DNA from: Phanerochaete sordida
Taxonomy: Eukaryota; Basidiomycota; Agaricomycetes; Polyporales; Phanerochaetaceae
Assembly: GCA_019973155.2 (NCBI GenBank)
Contig: BPQB01000072.1
Span: 62,001 to 126,000, forward strand
Direction: 5' to 3'
Length of the DNA: 64,000 bases
Shown in pieces: positions 12,450 through 25,162 of the stretch. Each line of letters opens with the position of its first letter. The stretch's first letter is position 1. Made by a program: the position numbers and the translations under genes. The notes under the pieces were generated by a model that worked only from the letters and a program-made list of their open reading frames with translations, was not told the origin of the DNA and did not search any database.

Positions 12450-14133
12450 ATGTCAGAATCCCCACAGCTGCGGGCGTCGACAGACAGCGACCGACACTCG
12501 TCTCCATCACCGATAAAAGACCTCAATGGCGATACGCACCATGATGAGGACTACGAGGGCCTCGATCCCGTCGAACGGCTGCAACACGAGCTGGAGCGGA
12601 CACGGGAGGAGAAGGAGACGTTGGCGGGGCAGTACAGAAATCTGCTGTCCAAGCTGACAACGATGCGGACGACGCTGGGCAACAAGCTAAGGCAGGACGC
12701 CGTACGTCACACTCCTTGCGTTCCTCTAGGACTGTAATTACGACCTCCGTTACGCATAGGAAGAACTCGACCGGCAACAGGAGCTTGTGCAGCAGCTGAC
12801 AGTTCAAAACGATGACCTCGTGCAGACCGTCGAGACGTTGAAAGCCGAGCTTGTCGCGTCCAACGACGAGGCTGAGCGTGCCTCCCGGGAGCTCGAGGCG
12901 ATGCGGAGCAGGGCGTTGCAGGAGAACGCGCAGGAAGTGTACCTCCGCGAGCGCGAACTGCGCGAACTGCAGGCCGAGCTCGAGCAGGTCCGGTTAGAGC
13001 GAGACGAGTGGGAGCGGAAGGCCCTCGAGGAGCACGTCAACGCGGACGAGGCGCGAAGCAGCCTCGAGAATGCGCGCCGGGACCTGGAGATAGAACGAGA
13101 GGCACGAGAGCGGGAAGCAAGCGCGCTGCAGGTGGAGAGAGAGAAGGTCGGGAATCTGCAGTCGGTCCTCGAGGACTTCCAAGCAGGTGCGCCATTTTCG
13201 CGGGCTGCCTGGCTTTATCCGTGTTCACATGCCCTAGCGAAGGACCACGAGTTGCACCAGGCCGTCAAGGACTACGAAGCGCGGCTCGTGCAGGTCACGC
13301 AGTCGCTCGCCGAGTTCAAGTCGCGTGCGCTTAACGCCGAGCTGCAGCTCGAGGAATCCTCGACAAACTCGACGCGGACGCAGGAGCTCGAGAAGGAGGT
13401 CAAGGAGAAGAACCTGCTTATCGGCAAACTGCGTCATGAAGGTACGTGCCGCTGACCTGTGTTACCTGGGCTTCGCTGATCTTTCGCCAGCCGTCATCAT
13501 GAATGAGCACCTCATGGAGGCCCTCCGCCGACTACGACGATCCTCGTCAGACACGAACGTCGACAGGCGCCTCGTGACGAACATCGTACTCTCGTACCTG
13601 ACAACGCCGCGCGGCGACTCGAAGCGCTTCGAGATGCTCACGCTGCTCGCGTCGATACTGCAGTGGACGGACGACGAGCGCGAACGTGCAGGGCTGCAGC
13701 GTAAGGGCCCCGCGAGCCCTGGCGGAGGTGGCTCATTATGGGGTCGCGCGACAGGCAAGAGCAAGAGCCCCGATCAGCTCGACAAGACAGACGAGACAGA
13801 GGTACGCGCTGCTCTCCGCCCTTTCATTAGCCCACCATTCACGCGTCACAGTCCTTCTCGCGCCTTTGGGTCGAATTTCTGCTTACGGAAGCGTCGTCGG
13901 GCGACGGCTCGACGCCAGTGTCGCCACGCTCCCCAAATCTACGGCCAAACGGCTCGCTGCCGCCGACGCCGACAAAGAGCAGCAGCGGCTCGCCCGTGTA
14001 CCTCTCACCAGGCTCACAGAAGGGTGGGCGTCGCCTCCCGTCGTTCTCGTCCCTCGCAAGCTCGCCGAACCTCCCACTCGAGTATCCGTCTGGGCTCGGG
14101 AACGGCAAGGGGAAGGAGCGCGCTACGGACTGA
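12450..14133 (+). CDS. RUD3: Rud3-type golgin with GRAB (GRIP-related Arf-binding) domain
   Basis: Coiled-coil tether expected on the cis-Golgi, recruited by Arf1 and acting in ER-Golgi traffic (GMAP-210/TRIP11/Rud3 group). Five exons join in phase: 12450-12701, 12760-13186, 13238-13441, 13491-13801 and 13852-14133, about 491 residues. An acidic Ser-rich N-terminus is followed by about 270 residues of charged heptad repeat rich in Glu, Arg, Leu and Gln. Then comes the GRAB domain: NIVLSYLTTPRGDSKRFEML followed by LASILQWTDDERERAGL, which is diagnostic for Rud3 (PRGDxKRFE and W-(D/E)xE...AGL). The C-terminal 100 residues are Ser/Pro-rich with SPRSPNLRPN. The start is the first ATG in frame with MSESPQLR. 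It is transcribed divergently from the WD40 gene and converges on the HECT_2 gene. Confidence 0.88.
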
Positions 14134-14620
14134 TTCCTATGCTCGATTCTGTCTGCGGCCCCGGCACGTTTCCTACTTCTGCTGCTCTGTCGCACGTATC
14201 TTCATGCTGTATTATTCCATTCGGGGACATTCTGCTTTTTCTGTCGTATATATGCACTTGATTCTGGAACTGGGTGGTGAAGATTATGGCCAAGAACGGT
14301 ATCGCTGCGGCGCGCTCTCCGTCCAGGAGAGCATCCTATGTAAATATCCTACGTCTCGTCTTAATACAGAGCTCACGACTCTACTCCGATACAAAGGTTG
14401 GGTGATGCTATGAAGGCGAATAGATTACGACTTGGTAGATGGGCCTTGCGGTAAATGGGATATACTGGACGGCGCGAAGGCAAGGTGAGATGCTCGACGC
14501 AAGAAGGGTACGGTGGCGCAGTACGATGTGGTGCGGAGTCAGCGCACAAAGCGAGAACCAGAACGAAACAACATGGGAAACCAAGGAACAAAAGCGAAAT
14601 GGGCGAGGAGCGAGAGGGGA
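14134..14620. other. Convergent 3' region between RUD3 and HECT_2 genes
   Basis: Only the two 3' UTRs are expected here. A T-rich stretch with CGTATATATGC lies near 14245-14255. No gene or repeat seen. Confidence 0.4.
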
Positions 14621-17600
14621 TTACGTGCGCTGAAGCCAGCCGACGTCCAGGCCGGTCATGGTGCGCATGCTCTCGGGGTACGCAGAGGTGCTCTCCTTGA
14701 GCACCGCGGCAAGGCGCTGGCAGATCTGGAAGGGGTAGTACAGGTGCTCGGCCTGCGGGAACCCGGGGTACTTCTGCAGGGTCCTGCAGAAGGGTCAGCA
14801 CGCAAATCAGGCGGACGTCTAGAGATGGCACGTACGAGCTGAAGTCCGACGCGGCGGTGGAGGGGCCGAGGAGCTTGTAGAGCACCTTCGCGCCGCGAAT
14901 CGACCCGTGGCGCGGGATAGCGTACTGCGTCGGGGTTGCGTAGGCGATGCGCATCGAGGGCTTGAACAGCCAGACGAGGATGCGCGGCTTGTCCTCCTCC
15001 TCGTCGACGATGACGAAGCGGTACGTCGCGTGCGCGTGCACGAACTCTGTCATATCCTCGATGATGAAGGCAGAGAGAGGTATCCGGACCGGCCTACTCC
15101 AGGGTCAGAACCGTGAAACGGACGCATAGACGTGACACTTACTCGGCCGTCGGGCTTACAGGCCGGAAGGCGTACTTCGCCAGGCGGTAGACCATGGTAG
15201 GCTCTCCGTCCGTGGGCTTGTGCTCCTGGCTACGCCCGACTATTGCGCCGCAGATACAACGGACACGAGACCACTCGTCGACCTAAACCAGAAAATAGTC
15301 AGCATCATCAAAAGGTAGATAGTGGAGGGAAGGACGAATAAGAAGAAGATTGTACCCGCACAGGTAGCTCCCGAGGCATGAGCCTTGGCTAACGAGAGTT
15401 GTTTAGCAGGGGAAGAACGTTTCTCTTGGACGCTTTGTATCAGCCAGAGGATCGAAGATCCTGCCACTGCATCATCGACCGCCTGCCGAACCTGACGCAA
15501 ATCCAAAACCGACGAGGGCTTCGAAGGAGCTCCAGAGAACGACGGACGGCGACTAGCAAGCGGCCATGGGTAGGAATCCCAATGCCGGCCTTCTTGATCG
15601 CCCGAGGACAGAGACAGAAGAACATCAGGTAAGAATATGACGCTTACCTTGTTCGCGTCAGGATCTTCCACGTCATGTAAGTTGACCTTCACGACGGCGC
15701 TTTCCCTCAGTAGCACATAGCTGCCTCCAACAAGTGCCTCTCCGTCCACAGGCCAAAACCCCTCCTTCGAGCCCTTCTGCACGTGCTCATGCAGCTTCTG
15801 GTCCGCGTGGCACATCCAGGCGTCGACGAGCTCTGCCCAGTGCTCGGAGGGGAGGTCGCGGTACTTGTGCAGCATAGACGCGCGGACGAGCGGGAGCGAA
15901 CACGATGCGCAGATAAGCGTCGTCGGCTGGATGTGCTGGAGATGCGTCGCGTCAAGCTCAGCCTCGGTCTCGGGGGATTGAAGTGACGCGGGCGGCGTTG
16001 CGGCAAGCTTCACTTGGAAATGTCGGCCGCCGACCACGCTCACTTGTGCGGGCCCCACCGCGACGGGCGCAGGCAGTGCCAGGCGTTGTGACGTGCTTGC
16101 TCCGCATCTCAGAAGGAGCTGCGCACGGTCGTCGTTCGAGCCGGACTCGGGTGGGACCACTTCGGCTTCGAGTTCAACGCCAGCTTGGAGCCCAGAGACG
16201 GTGAGGAATGCGACGACGTGCTGAAGGTTCTCGTGGTATTCCGCCACGTAGGTCACATCGAGTGTTTCTGCACCGGCAAGGGTTAGGTAGAGTAGTACGA
16301 GCGGCTGCAAGTGTACTGACCCTGCATCTCTGGTATGGACGCTACAGTTGAGGACTGCCGCGATAGCTTCTTCCCGGAAGCCTTCCTTCCGGATGACTGT
16401 GTCGGGGAGCCGGACTTCGGCAATAGCCAGGCTAGCGGTTCTGACATGCTGCGCGACCTGTTGCCCTTCGCAGGTTTCGCCGCAGCGGGAGATGGCAAAG
16501 GACTTGGCTGCTCGGAACGACTGCTGCCGTTCGTGTAAGAGATGGATACGCCACGGGTTTGCCGAGTGCTGGAGGGGCGGACCAGCTCCGGCGGCGGATT
16601 CTCTTTGATGAACTCCGGCAGAGTAAGAAGGGCTTCAGGATCACGTTCAATATCCATACGTCGCCGAACGACCTCGGGGATGCCCTCGCGAATGAACTCA
16701 GGGAGCGAGAGCATGGTATGTGGGTCCAAGACCTCGCCGGCTAGATTCGGGTGCGACCGAGCACGAGTGGTGCTGAACGAGGCATCTTGTGCGTGGAGAC
16801 GGCCAGCGTCGGAGTGCTCGGCGAGCTGCTCAACAAATGCGGCCCGCTAGCTCGGGTTCGTGCGTGAGAAACGCAACCAAAGACTAATACCAGACACATA
16901 CCTGGAGGAGTTCCTTTTCACGCGCCTTGGTAAGTCTCCGTCGCATCTCGTCTCCATCGAAGTACACGGTTTGGTCGTTCAGCTTTCTATCTGATGCCTT
17001 CCCGATGAGCTCGAGCATCCGATCCAGCTCGCGTTGTTGCGTCTCGTTTTCCCGCTGCTTGCCCTTGCGCTTCGCGTGTTCCATCTGGTCGAGCTTGCTC
17101 TGCTTCAGCTCCACGCGCTGATTGTGGAGCTGCGGGGCAACGAGGTAGAGACGGTCAATAGCCAGGGTCACAGCCTCCAAGTCCATCTTCATCTTCTCCG
17201 ATGTCTTGTCAGATAGCCTCGTCGAGGTGCGCTCGAGGCCGCCGCCCTTCTTGCCAGCCAAGTCCACCTCAGAGAAGCCATGGGCGTCGTAGCCTGGAAG
17301 ACTGTCCCGCTCATAGTCGGCAGCATCGTACTCCGGTGGTAAATTGTCCGCAAAAGGGTCGGCTTCATAGTGCTGAGACCGACAGAGGGAAAGGACTGCC
17401 TCAAGCTCGTCGTCTATCAAAGACCAAAGTAGGGAAGACTCAATCGACGGTGTCGGGGCTACGTCAGCCGTAGATGGCAAGTGGTAGGACCGCTCTAGTT
17501 GAAAGTCGCTGACTTGGCGGCGTAGGGTGCTGTACGGATCACTGTGGCTGCGCGGAGCTGAGGCGTCCGTTCCGGCGTTCCATGATGCGACGCGGGTGTG

Positions 17601-18330
17601 GGAGGATGAGGTCGATGAAACGAAAGGGTTGAGCAATGAGAGTCGGTGAAAGTGTGCGAGCAATGAAACCAAAGTCCGAGCAAGTTCTGCGTCGCGCGCG
17701 GACAGACCCAACGCCATCCGGTCGACTCGTGTGCGAAGCTCGGAGATAAGTTCAGCGTCCGAGAGAGACTCAGCGGTCTGCGCCATGTCCCCACTAGCGT
17801 CTCGAATGCGCAGATTAGTGACCAAGGTGTGCAGAGCCGATGAGCGTTGCGTTGTGTTCGTGCTGCTCGACGCGAGGTAGGATGGGTGGGGCATAGAATG
17901 TCGACGGTCTGGCACTATGGGGGCCCAAGGCACGTCCGCAGAGAGCAGGTCGTTCAGAGTCGTCAGGCATATGGTTTGAACCTGACCTATCGATGGTAGT
18001 AGGCCTTCCTGCACGAGATGAATCAACGCCAGCTTGCAGCGCACTGCGTGAGCAACTCACCGCTTGCCTCTGAAGTTCATGCAGTCCATCTCTATCTCGG
18101 AAAGCATCCTCTGCACGGCGTTGGTCGGATACAGGTGGGGGTGAGGGTAGTGATGGGGGATGAAGGACTTCGTCGAGGTGCAATTCCTCGCCGGCAAGCG
18201 AGTCTAATAGTTCATCCTCCTCACGAGGCAGAGCGTTGGTCGGGAATGGACTCGGCACACCGAGTCTCAGGTCGCGCGTGGTGTCGGAAACGCCGTCATG
18301 AGCTGTCCTCGCGCGGGTCAAGGTCGCCAT
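14621..18330 (-). CDS. UBE3D/Ipa1-like HECT_2 (E2-binding) protein with long N-terminal extension
   Basis: The C-terminal half matches the HECT-like ubiquitin-conjugating-enzyme-binding family (UBE3D, yeast Ipa1). It has the CASCSLPLV zinc-like pair, the family hallmark WAELVDAWMCH, GFWPVDGEALVGGSYVLLRE, and the late RCICGAIVGRSQEHKP motif near 15170-15270. Stop at 14621. In front lies an unusual extension of about 640 residues from ATG 18330. Exons 18061-18330, 16902-18008, 16321-16846 and 15648-16267 join in phase. The extension holds acidic N-terminal, Ser-rich, and Lys/Glu/Gln-rich helical segments (KRKGKQRENETQQRELD). The splice joining the extension to the HECT_2 part (intron 16268-16320, codons Q-E) fits exactly, which supports one fused gene. 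The intron pattern between 15270 and 15650 is unclear. If two genes have been merged, the second would need its own start near 16270, and none is obvious. Confidence 0.75.
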
Positions 18331-19906
18331 GCAAGTTGGGAGTGAAGGAAAGACGATGAGGACACAGGCTGCATCGCGGGGTTGAAGAGCACGAGCCTCT
18401 TTCTGGCCGCGTTTCGGACCATCAGCCCGATGTTCGCACAAAATAGCCACAAATGGTGGAGTTTTGGGCTAATAGTCTCACTTTGTTCTCCTTATGGTAT
18501 GTTCTGACGGAATGTTACCGCACAAGCGTCGGTCTCAACTTCGACGAGACGTTCTCCCACCTCCAGTCAACACAGCACAGTCAGAACCCGCTTCATAACA
18601 TTCTGAACTCGAAGCAGTTCCATGAGAATGCCGCATATACTGCAAGCAGCTTCGTGGTGGCAACCATCCTGCCATCTGTCTGAGGGCCATCTGCTAGAAG
18701 TGCTCGGAAGATTGCATCCCGCACAGTTTATGTGGTTTACTAAACAGCAGGTAGCTTGCGAAAGAAGCGCAGGATCTTGTCCGCCACTTGTGACACCCTT
18801 GTGTGCATAATTGAGCAGTGCGGCTCCTGCGCTACTCGACGAAGTTGTCATTCGAAGGTGTGTACCACGCCCTCGCACTTCCTGCCTCTGCAATTGCTCA
18901 TCGTAAAGTTGGTAGCAAGTCTCGCTCGCTATGATGAGACGTGTCAGCCTTTGATAGACATTACTGAGAGCAGTCAAGGGCGTGTCTCACGAACCTGGGC
19001 CATAGCCAGCCTGAGGGTCGCATCTGCTCTGCTTCGCGCTAGCAAGGGGCACAGTTTGGGCCAAGGAATACCATACCGGAGACTGAATATATCACCTGCT
19101 ACCAGGTTCGTGGAATGCGTCGTGCCCTGCCTGGCTGAAAGCGTTGCAAGCGTAATACGTCTTCCATCTTGAGGGCTAATTTACGCGTATGTCCAGTTTC
19201 ATCGTGGCTACATCTGCGAGGTGCTCCGCGGTGACGGAGTCGTCGACACTCTTTGCTCACATGAGGAAGATTCAAGCTGCATTGGGCGAATCTCTTGCCC
19301 CCTCTTTCCTCAAGTAAGTCGTCTATGTCATTCTACAACCCGGCGGTCCCCGCTCACAGCTGGCGCAGCGCAAGGGCGTGCGTCTTACCCACAGAGTGCA
19401 CTCCTCCGCCTCACGTCGAGGCTCTCAAACAAATGGGATACCTCGGAGCGCTTTGAACGCAGAAGAAGCCTGGTGGCGATCTCCGCCGTGGTTGAGGAGC
19501 ATCCCTACATCGTACATAATCAAGCGACCCGCTGGCCGCGGGGCTACCAGACGAATCCGAGGGCAGACAGCTTCTGAGGTCAGTGGACGCTTCTCCTACC
19601 TATGTCCACGGATCTGATAACCATCGTAGCATCTCGGCGTCGTTGAACGCCCGAGAGGAGAAGATGATGTAGTCTGAGTCGAATCTCACTATGCTCGTTG
19701 AGCTGCCGCTTCCAGTCTCTGAGCCGACGTAGTCTTGAAAATGCCGGTAATTCTTCCCAAGGGAGCCTACCAAAACCCGTCTCATCACTCTCTATAGTAA
19801 CGACCTGCAGGACCTGTCATAAAATCTAAAATAGCTGACAACGCTCCACAGCCGGGCCCTTATATCCTGTGGTCAAAGCGCGTTATAGACAGCAATTCTA
19901 TTCAGC
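18331..19906. other. Gene-poor stretch of about 1.6 kb
   Basis: Both strands carry short open frames, none with a recognised motif. The only piece with splice logic is a possible two-exon gene at 19189-19456, listed separately. A minus-strand open stretch at 19600-19788 has no identifiable family. Confidence 0.35.
19189..19456 (+). CDS. Possible small two-exon protein of unknown function
   Basis: An ATG at 19189 opens a frame (AHMRKIQAALGESLAPSF) that runs into a strong GTAAGT donor at 19314. An acceptor CAG at 19357-19359 restores the frame through TECTPPPHVEALKQMGYLGA to a TGA at 19454-19456, giving about 73 residues. The phase match and donor quality are the only support. There is no recognisable domain and no adjacent partner, and this may be chance or an old gene fragment. 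Confidence 0.2.
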
Positions 19907-20640
19907 ATGCTAGCACGACTGGATAGCGTCACCCCTGAGATTATAGACGGACCTGTTCAACCCTCGTACGTCCTCCACTTCTCCACGATCCATCTGCATG
20001 GTTTGAGTTTCACATGTAGCTCACACAGTGAATTATCGCCTGAGATTTGCGTCCATGTATCGGCCTTAGGTATGGATTTCGAGAATAGCTCGCGCATATG
20101 TGCCGAAACTCACTAAGAGGAACAGCGATCGTGGTGTACGATGCCATCGTATGCTCTGCACGAGAACGACAGGTGATCTGGCAGAGGAAGACCAACGCTG
20201 GAACTTGGGTGTACTTCATCTGCCGCTACCCGACAATTATCATGTCGATGTTCTACATCGCGGCGACCATGCTTACCTCCAACCAAGATAAGTCCTGGGA
20301 GCTGCTCGACTTCGGTGGTAATATGTTATTCACCTGTTCCGCGGATGTATGTCTGTCAGCCTCCTATCGGCAGACCTCTCTCATGCTACGGTGTCTCAGC
20401 TGTACAGCCACTACAGTCATCGCCTATTTCGTACTCCTTGGACAGACACTGGTACGTGCAGCTACGCATTGCTGGCGGATTATACGCGGCTCGGCTCATC
20501 AGCTCGCCCTTGCAGTCTTCGATAGCTTACGTGTATATGCAATCTGGAATCGTGACGTCATGCTCAAGGGCGGGGTGCTGCTCGCAAGTGTCGTGGCGAT
20601 GGCGACGGAAGCTGTAAGTAAGGGTGGAATGAGTAGAGAT
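19907..20640 (+). pseudogene. Truncated DUF6533-family gene (5' half of a tandem copy)
   Basis: From ATG 19907 (MLARLDSVTPEI), exons join through introns at about 19971-20030 and 20075-20117 to the family N-terminal block. That block has IVVYDAIVCSARERQVIW, then TWVYFICRYPTIIMSMFYI, then the central helix FDSLRVYAIWNRDVMLKG. After about 20614 the frame leaves the family pattern. No K-T-W/R loop and no LHLREVYL C-terminus are found before the next start at 20907. The missing half suggests a truncated duplicate, perhaps still expressed as a short protein ending near 20646. It shares block order and many residues with the next gene, so the two arose by tandem duplication. Confidence 0.5.
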
Positions 20641-20906
20641 GCGTGATAGATGATGCAGTCGCCCTTTGCCGGCAGCAGGTCGATGCTTGCGCCCTGAAGG
20701 ACACAAAGTATGTACTTGATGAAAAGCTGATGTCGAAGAGCCATATCTACGGGCGCATCTTCTTAGGTAACGACGCCCGAGATATCTGCCCACAATGCCA
20801 CGTCCCCCCGGTCTTCGTCTGTCCGAGGCATGGGAGTCCAAGTGGATTACTTATATACAGCTGTAGGAGATGGCCTGGGGGCATCCGCGCTCCGCGTTGA
20901 CCTAAC

Positions 20907-22821
20907 ATGCCAGACCAGCCAGGTAGCTCTGTCTCCGAGCTGCTGGATGGACCAGTCCTGGCTCAGTACGTCTGCCCCTTCTAAGTCATTATATGACTTC
21001 AATAGTGCTTGAACCTGACAAGACTGTGCGTTTTCTCAGATACCCTGAACAATTAGTCCACGTATCTGCATTGGGTGAGCATTTCAGATGTACTCATCTG
21101 GGTGTCATAGTCTCATCCCTGAAGCCATCGTCATCTACGAGGGCTTCATATGCAGCGCCAGGGAGCGACAAGTCATATGGATCAGGAAGAGCAACGCAGG
21201 GACCTGGATATATCTCATCAATCGGTATCCGACAGTAGCCATGTCGCTATACTACGTCACTGTCCAGATCTACCCTTTCGCACGCGAGGTGAGTACGATG
21301 ACCCACGAGAACAGAGATTTACTTGACGATCCCGGTAGACGTAGGTCCACGCACAGTGATCGTATACCTGCGCTCATCACATGCTCCCTTCAGCTGTACT
21401 GTCACTACAGCAATTGCGTACTTCATCATTCTTTCTCAGGCACTTTCACGCGCAGGTGAACGTGCTGTGCTCCACCTTACAACGACACAGCTCATCGTAT
21501 TTGCAGCGTTCACCACCTTACGTGTGTATGCGATCTGGAATCGCAGCGTTAAGCTTGCCGCGGCGACTTTGCTTGTCGGTGTTGCGATGATAGCCGTGCA
21601 GGTGGTACGTTCATTCTGCGCTGAACCTCAGCTCTTCCATGTGCTGACCCATAGGCTGGTGTACTTGCAGTGTCTGATCACGGCTTCAATCGTTACCAGC
21701 GGTGTTATTGTGCGCTGCGCAGAGCAGCTGCCGGAGATATATTTCATGTACGCATTCCTGAGGAGACCTTTGAGGTTTATCATGCTGATTGGCCGCGTCA
21801 GGCGTATGTCGTGCCGAGTTTACTTCTGGGTGACGCTGACGACATGCAACGGGTCTACGCCACCAGTGTTTCCAGTGTCTGTTGCCATCGATATCGCACT
21901 GAACGCCTTTGTCTTGGCGATAACATTTGCGAAGACATGGTCGATTCGGCGAGACGCCAGATCGCTTCGTATTGATGTTCCAATAGCGACGCTATTACAA
22001 CGTGACGGTTAGTGGTATCTGCGGACTTGGTCGCGAGCAATGTCTGACGATCTTATCAGGAACCGCTCACTTTCTGTACGGATTCTCATCACACTGAAAC
22101 GTTCATTACTCATGAGTAATGTCAGATTTCTTCTTCTGTTGGAAGTAATTGAGCTATTGGCCATAAATCGTACCACGGTCAGTGGTATAGTCCCACCAAA
22201 CGAACTGTCGAAATCTGATGTAGCTTCCTCATTTTTAGGTGATGGGCAGAGTCAGCTGCTTGGCCATTTACACCTACGTGTCAGTATTCACTTGATTTAG
22301 TCTGATGCGTCAAGATTCTCACCGAGTCCACCAGCTTTGCCAACTTAACTGTTTGCCGTTTCGTCCTCCATCTACGTGAGGTCTACCTTGACCGGACCAG
22401 CATGCCGCGATCCAGCGATTCGCTCCGCTCTTCTCTCCTCCATATTACGGACTCCCTGGCAGGAAATCTCGGAGCACCGTTGGAGGTGGACGAAATACTG
22501 CACGACGAGTCACCCCTTGAACACACGGCTCCTTCGCGACAATCATCACGAGATCCGCTTTCCGCAGACGTGCTACATGACATCGAGGAGGAGCCGCTGC
22601 TACGACGGTCAGTCGCTTCCACTGTTGCCTCGATTAATGTCTCACACACCAAACGTGAAGTGCATCGATGCGTCGTCGCTGCTCTGATCTACGGACCCTG
22701 CACATCTCACCTGCAGAAACGTTCGATTCTCCACTCGGAGTTCACGACCTCTTTGAGGACACAGATTACGGCTTGTCTCTCATTTCGCTGCTACATCGTG
22801 GCGATACAGATCAGAGCATAG
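20907..22821 (+). CDS. DUF6533-family seven-helix membrane protein
   Basis: Full set of family blocks on the plus strand. ATG 20907 starts MPDQPGSSVSELLDGPVL. Spliced exons give YPEQLVHVSAL, then IVIYEGFICSARERQVIW and INRYPTVAMSLYYV. The central helix is FTTLRVYAIWNRSVKL. The late helix and loop read FAKTWSIRRDARSLRIDVPI. A C-terminal exon follows with FVLHLREVYLDRTS and LGAPLEVDEILHDES. The same C-terminal signatures (LHLREVYL, NLGAPLxxD) occur in the minus-strand copy at 4.1-6.0 kb. Several introns are needed. The frame between about 22030 and 22320 is hard to resolve, and the stop (22821 if the last frame is used) is uncertain. Function unknown. Confidence 0.55.
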
Positions 22822-23444
22822 GTGGTGATTGCGTCGCTAGAGATGCGGATCTCGCGGAGGTGTATAGTCCCCTCGAAAGGATAAAGGCCGTGAAGTAACT
22901 CGCTCCTCTTGAACGACGGTGCCCAGTGGGGCACTCGCTTGCATATGCCTGATGGTATTTATCGGTGTATTCTATTGGGTATAGACAAATCTTCGCTCCA
23001 TGCATTCATGATCACCGTCGCAGATGAATATTATGCGATGGCGCCGCGGGCCTTCTATGGCAACGACCGCTACAAACTCCTTTAGCGTCAGGAAAGATAC
23101 AGGGAGGTTCCAACGTCCACCATTCCACTTAGTAACTTCGTAGGTTAAACTGTTTTAAAAGTCTAAGGTTTTACCAGCTTGAAGAGAGGTGGCCAGAACT
23201 GCGGCCGCTCATGGTGTTCTAATCTCCCCATCCTACGGAGGCGCACGCGACCAGGGGCTGCACGAAGCGCCGACCGCGGCGACTTCATCTTTTCGACGCC
23301 CACCACGTCGACCGCTGCGCGTAGCGATTTCACGGCAACCGCGTCCTACTGCAAGCTGAGCCGTGCGCGATCCCCTGTGATCATCTAGACCAATACCTGA
23401 CCATATGCTCGTGCAGGGCCGTACGACCCCAGGGTATATGCGAG
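22822..23444. other. Spacer before the F-box array
   Basis: No supported gene. The last 200 bp share short motifs (a CGACGCCCACCAC-type tract) with the upstream regions of the other subtype A F-box genes near 29940 and 34370, suggesting a duplicated promoter. Confidence 0.4.
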
Positions 23445-25162
23445 ATGAGGACCAGAAGTGCGGCAGCGAAGAAACCGTCCGGGGCGAAGAAGGGTACGTC
23501 TCCTGACTAAACTACCATCGGACCCTTTAGCGAGCTCACTAGTACTGCAAGCTGTAGAATATCATGCCACTCGTTCTGCCGCCTCGCGCTGCCTCTGTAT
23601 TGCCGAAGTCGTGCAGGCTATTGCTCGCCATATCGTCAAGCGGAAGGAGCTCCTTGCCATGGGGCTTGTATGCCGCGCCTTCCTCGAGCCCGCAATGGAC
23701 GAGCTGTGGCGGTGGCTGCCGACGGTTGACCACCTCATTCGGGTACTTCCCGAGCATACACGCGGAGACGAACCAGAACATCAGCTGGCAAGTTGCAGGT
23801 CGCTATATGCGCCGAGATAGCGTCGTTGATAGTTTCGCTCTGTTGCAGATTGTCGTGGAAGAACCATCCGAAGCAGACTGGCAGCGCTTTGTCTTCTACG
23901 CCAGACGTGTGCAAGAGCTCGACTACGACCTTGATATCGATAGCCGCGGGATCGAGGGCCCTTCGGTCAACTGGGAGTCCGTGGTGGAATTTTTCCCTGG
24001 CGATCGCCTGCTGCCCAACCTTCGCTGCCTCAGGTCTGACCAAGGGTGGATGCAACGTTTCTTCCACCTGACACTTCACCCGCCCCTCCGCCATCTATTT
24101 CTCGAAGATATATACCTAGCGAGCCAAGGGTCTCTCGCTAAAGCATTGAGACAGTGCGGTGACACCTTGGAGACACTCAACATAAATACCGCAGATTGGG
24201 AGCCTTCTCCCGTTTCGGACGCTGTCTCCCGCTCCATTTCCTGCTGTCAGGTGCTCGTTGACCTTCATGCCGACAGCCTTCTCCCAGAGACCATCCGGCA
24301 CCTGTCGCAACTCCCGACTCTGACCAGTCTGCGTTTCATCCTCGAGAAAATCGGGGAAGACATGAACATGCTCTCCTTTCCAGCACTGCAGTCTCTCGAT
24401 GTCGGCACACAGAAGCAAGACCCGGCAGAGCTGGTATATTTCCTCGAACGCTTGGGAGGACCAATTCTGCAGAAGCTCGCAATCCGTTACGATGCCGAGG
24501 AGGATTTCGACGTCCCTGGGGTCTTCCCGCGAAGATCGCGAGCTTTTCCATTTGCAGTGCACGTCGAAGCCGTACTCCGCGTGTCCGTTACCTTCCCATG
24601 CCTGCGCAGCATCTCATACCCGTTCTACGTCGACCCTCGCCTTGCCCCCTCGGCATCACGATTCTGTACTGCCAGTGTCCTGCGGCCGCTTCTTGGTCTG
24701 CCGAATCTCGAATCCGTCGACCTCCGCAACATCCCGTTCCACTTGATGTCCAGCGACATTGCGATGTTCGCTGAACATTGGCCGGCCCTTCGTACTCTGC
24801 GCCTCGGTGACTCAGTGAACCAAGCTCAATCCGCAATCCGGGTCGAGGACCTTCTTCCGCTGGCAGATGGCTGCCCCGCTTTGAGCGATCTCGGCCTCCC
24901 CCTCCACATCACCAAGCGCACAACGTGCGTCGCTCTCAGGCCGCCCTTTGGAAAGTCTACGTCGAGGTTGAAGAATCTGCACATTGGCGGCACCGACATC
25001 GAGTTCTCTCCTGACGCGGCGGCGTTCTTGGCCAGCGTATTTCCTGAAGCGCGACTTTTTGGCGAAGGCAGCGTTTACAAGGCAGTCTACGACCTCGATT
25101 GCACCAAAAAGACAATTTTGCAGGTTATGGAGGCTCAGCAGGCCATGCATAACGGAATGTGA
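23445..25162 (+). CDS. F-box/LRR protein 1 of the array (subtype A)
   Basis: Likely substrate receptor of an SCF-type ubiquitin ligase. Three exons: 23445-23493 (16 codons, MRTRSAAAKKPSGAKK), 23552-23787 and 23849-25162; about 532 residues. The second exon encodes the F-box-like helix set RCLCIAEVVQAIARHIVKR, then MGLVCRAFLEPAMDELWRWL and the end motif LIRVLPEHTRG. The last exon encodes leucine-rich repeats (for example LPNLRCLRSD and LSQLPTLTSLRF). Intron 2 (23788-23848) starts with GC (GCAAGT after the CAGCTG codons) and ends CAG, so it is a GC-AG intron. The same holds in the other two subtype A genes. It is the first of six same-strand paralogues. Confidence 0.8.

Noticed and set aside
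19189..19313. BolA-like start in the exon at 19189
   Set aside because: The IxAALGESLAPSFL stretch loosely recalls BolA, but the conserved histidine motif after it is missing.
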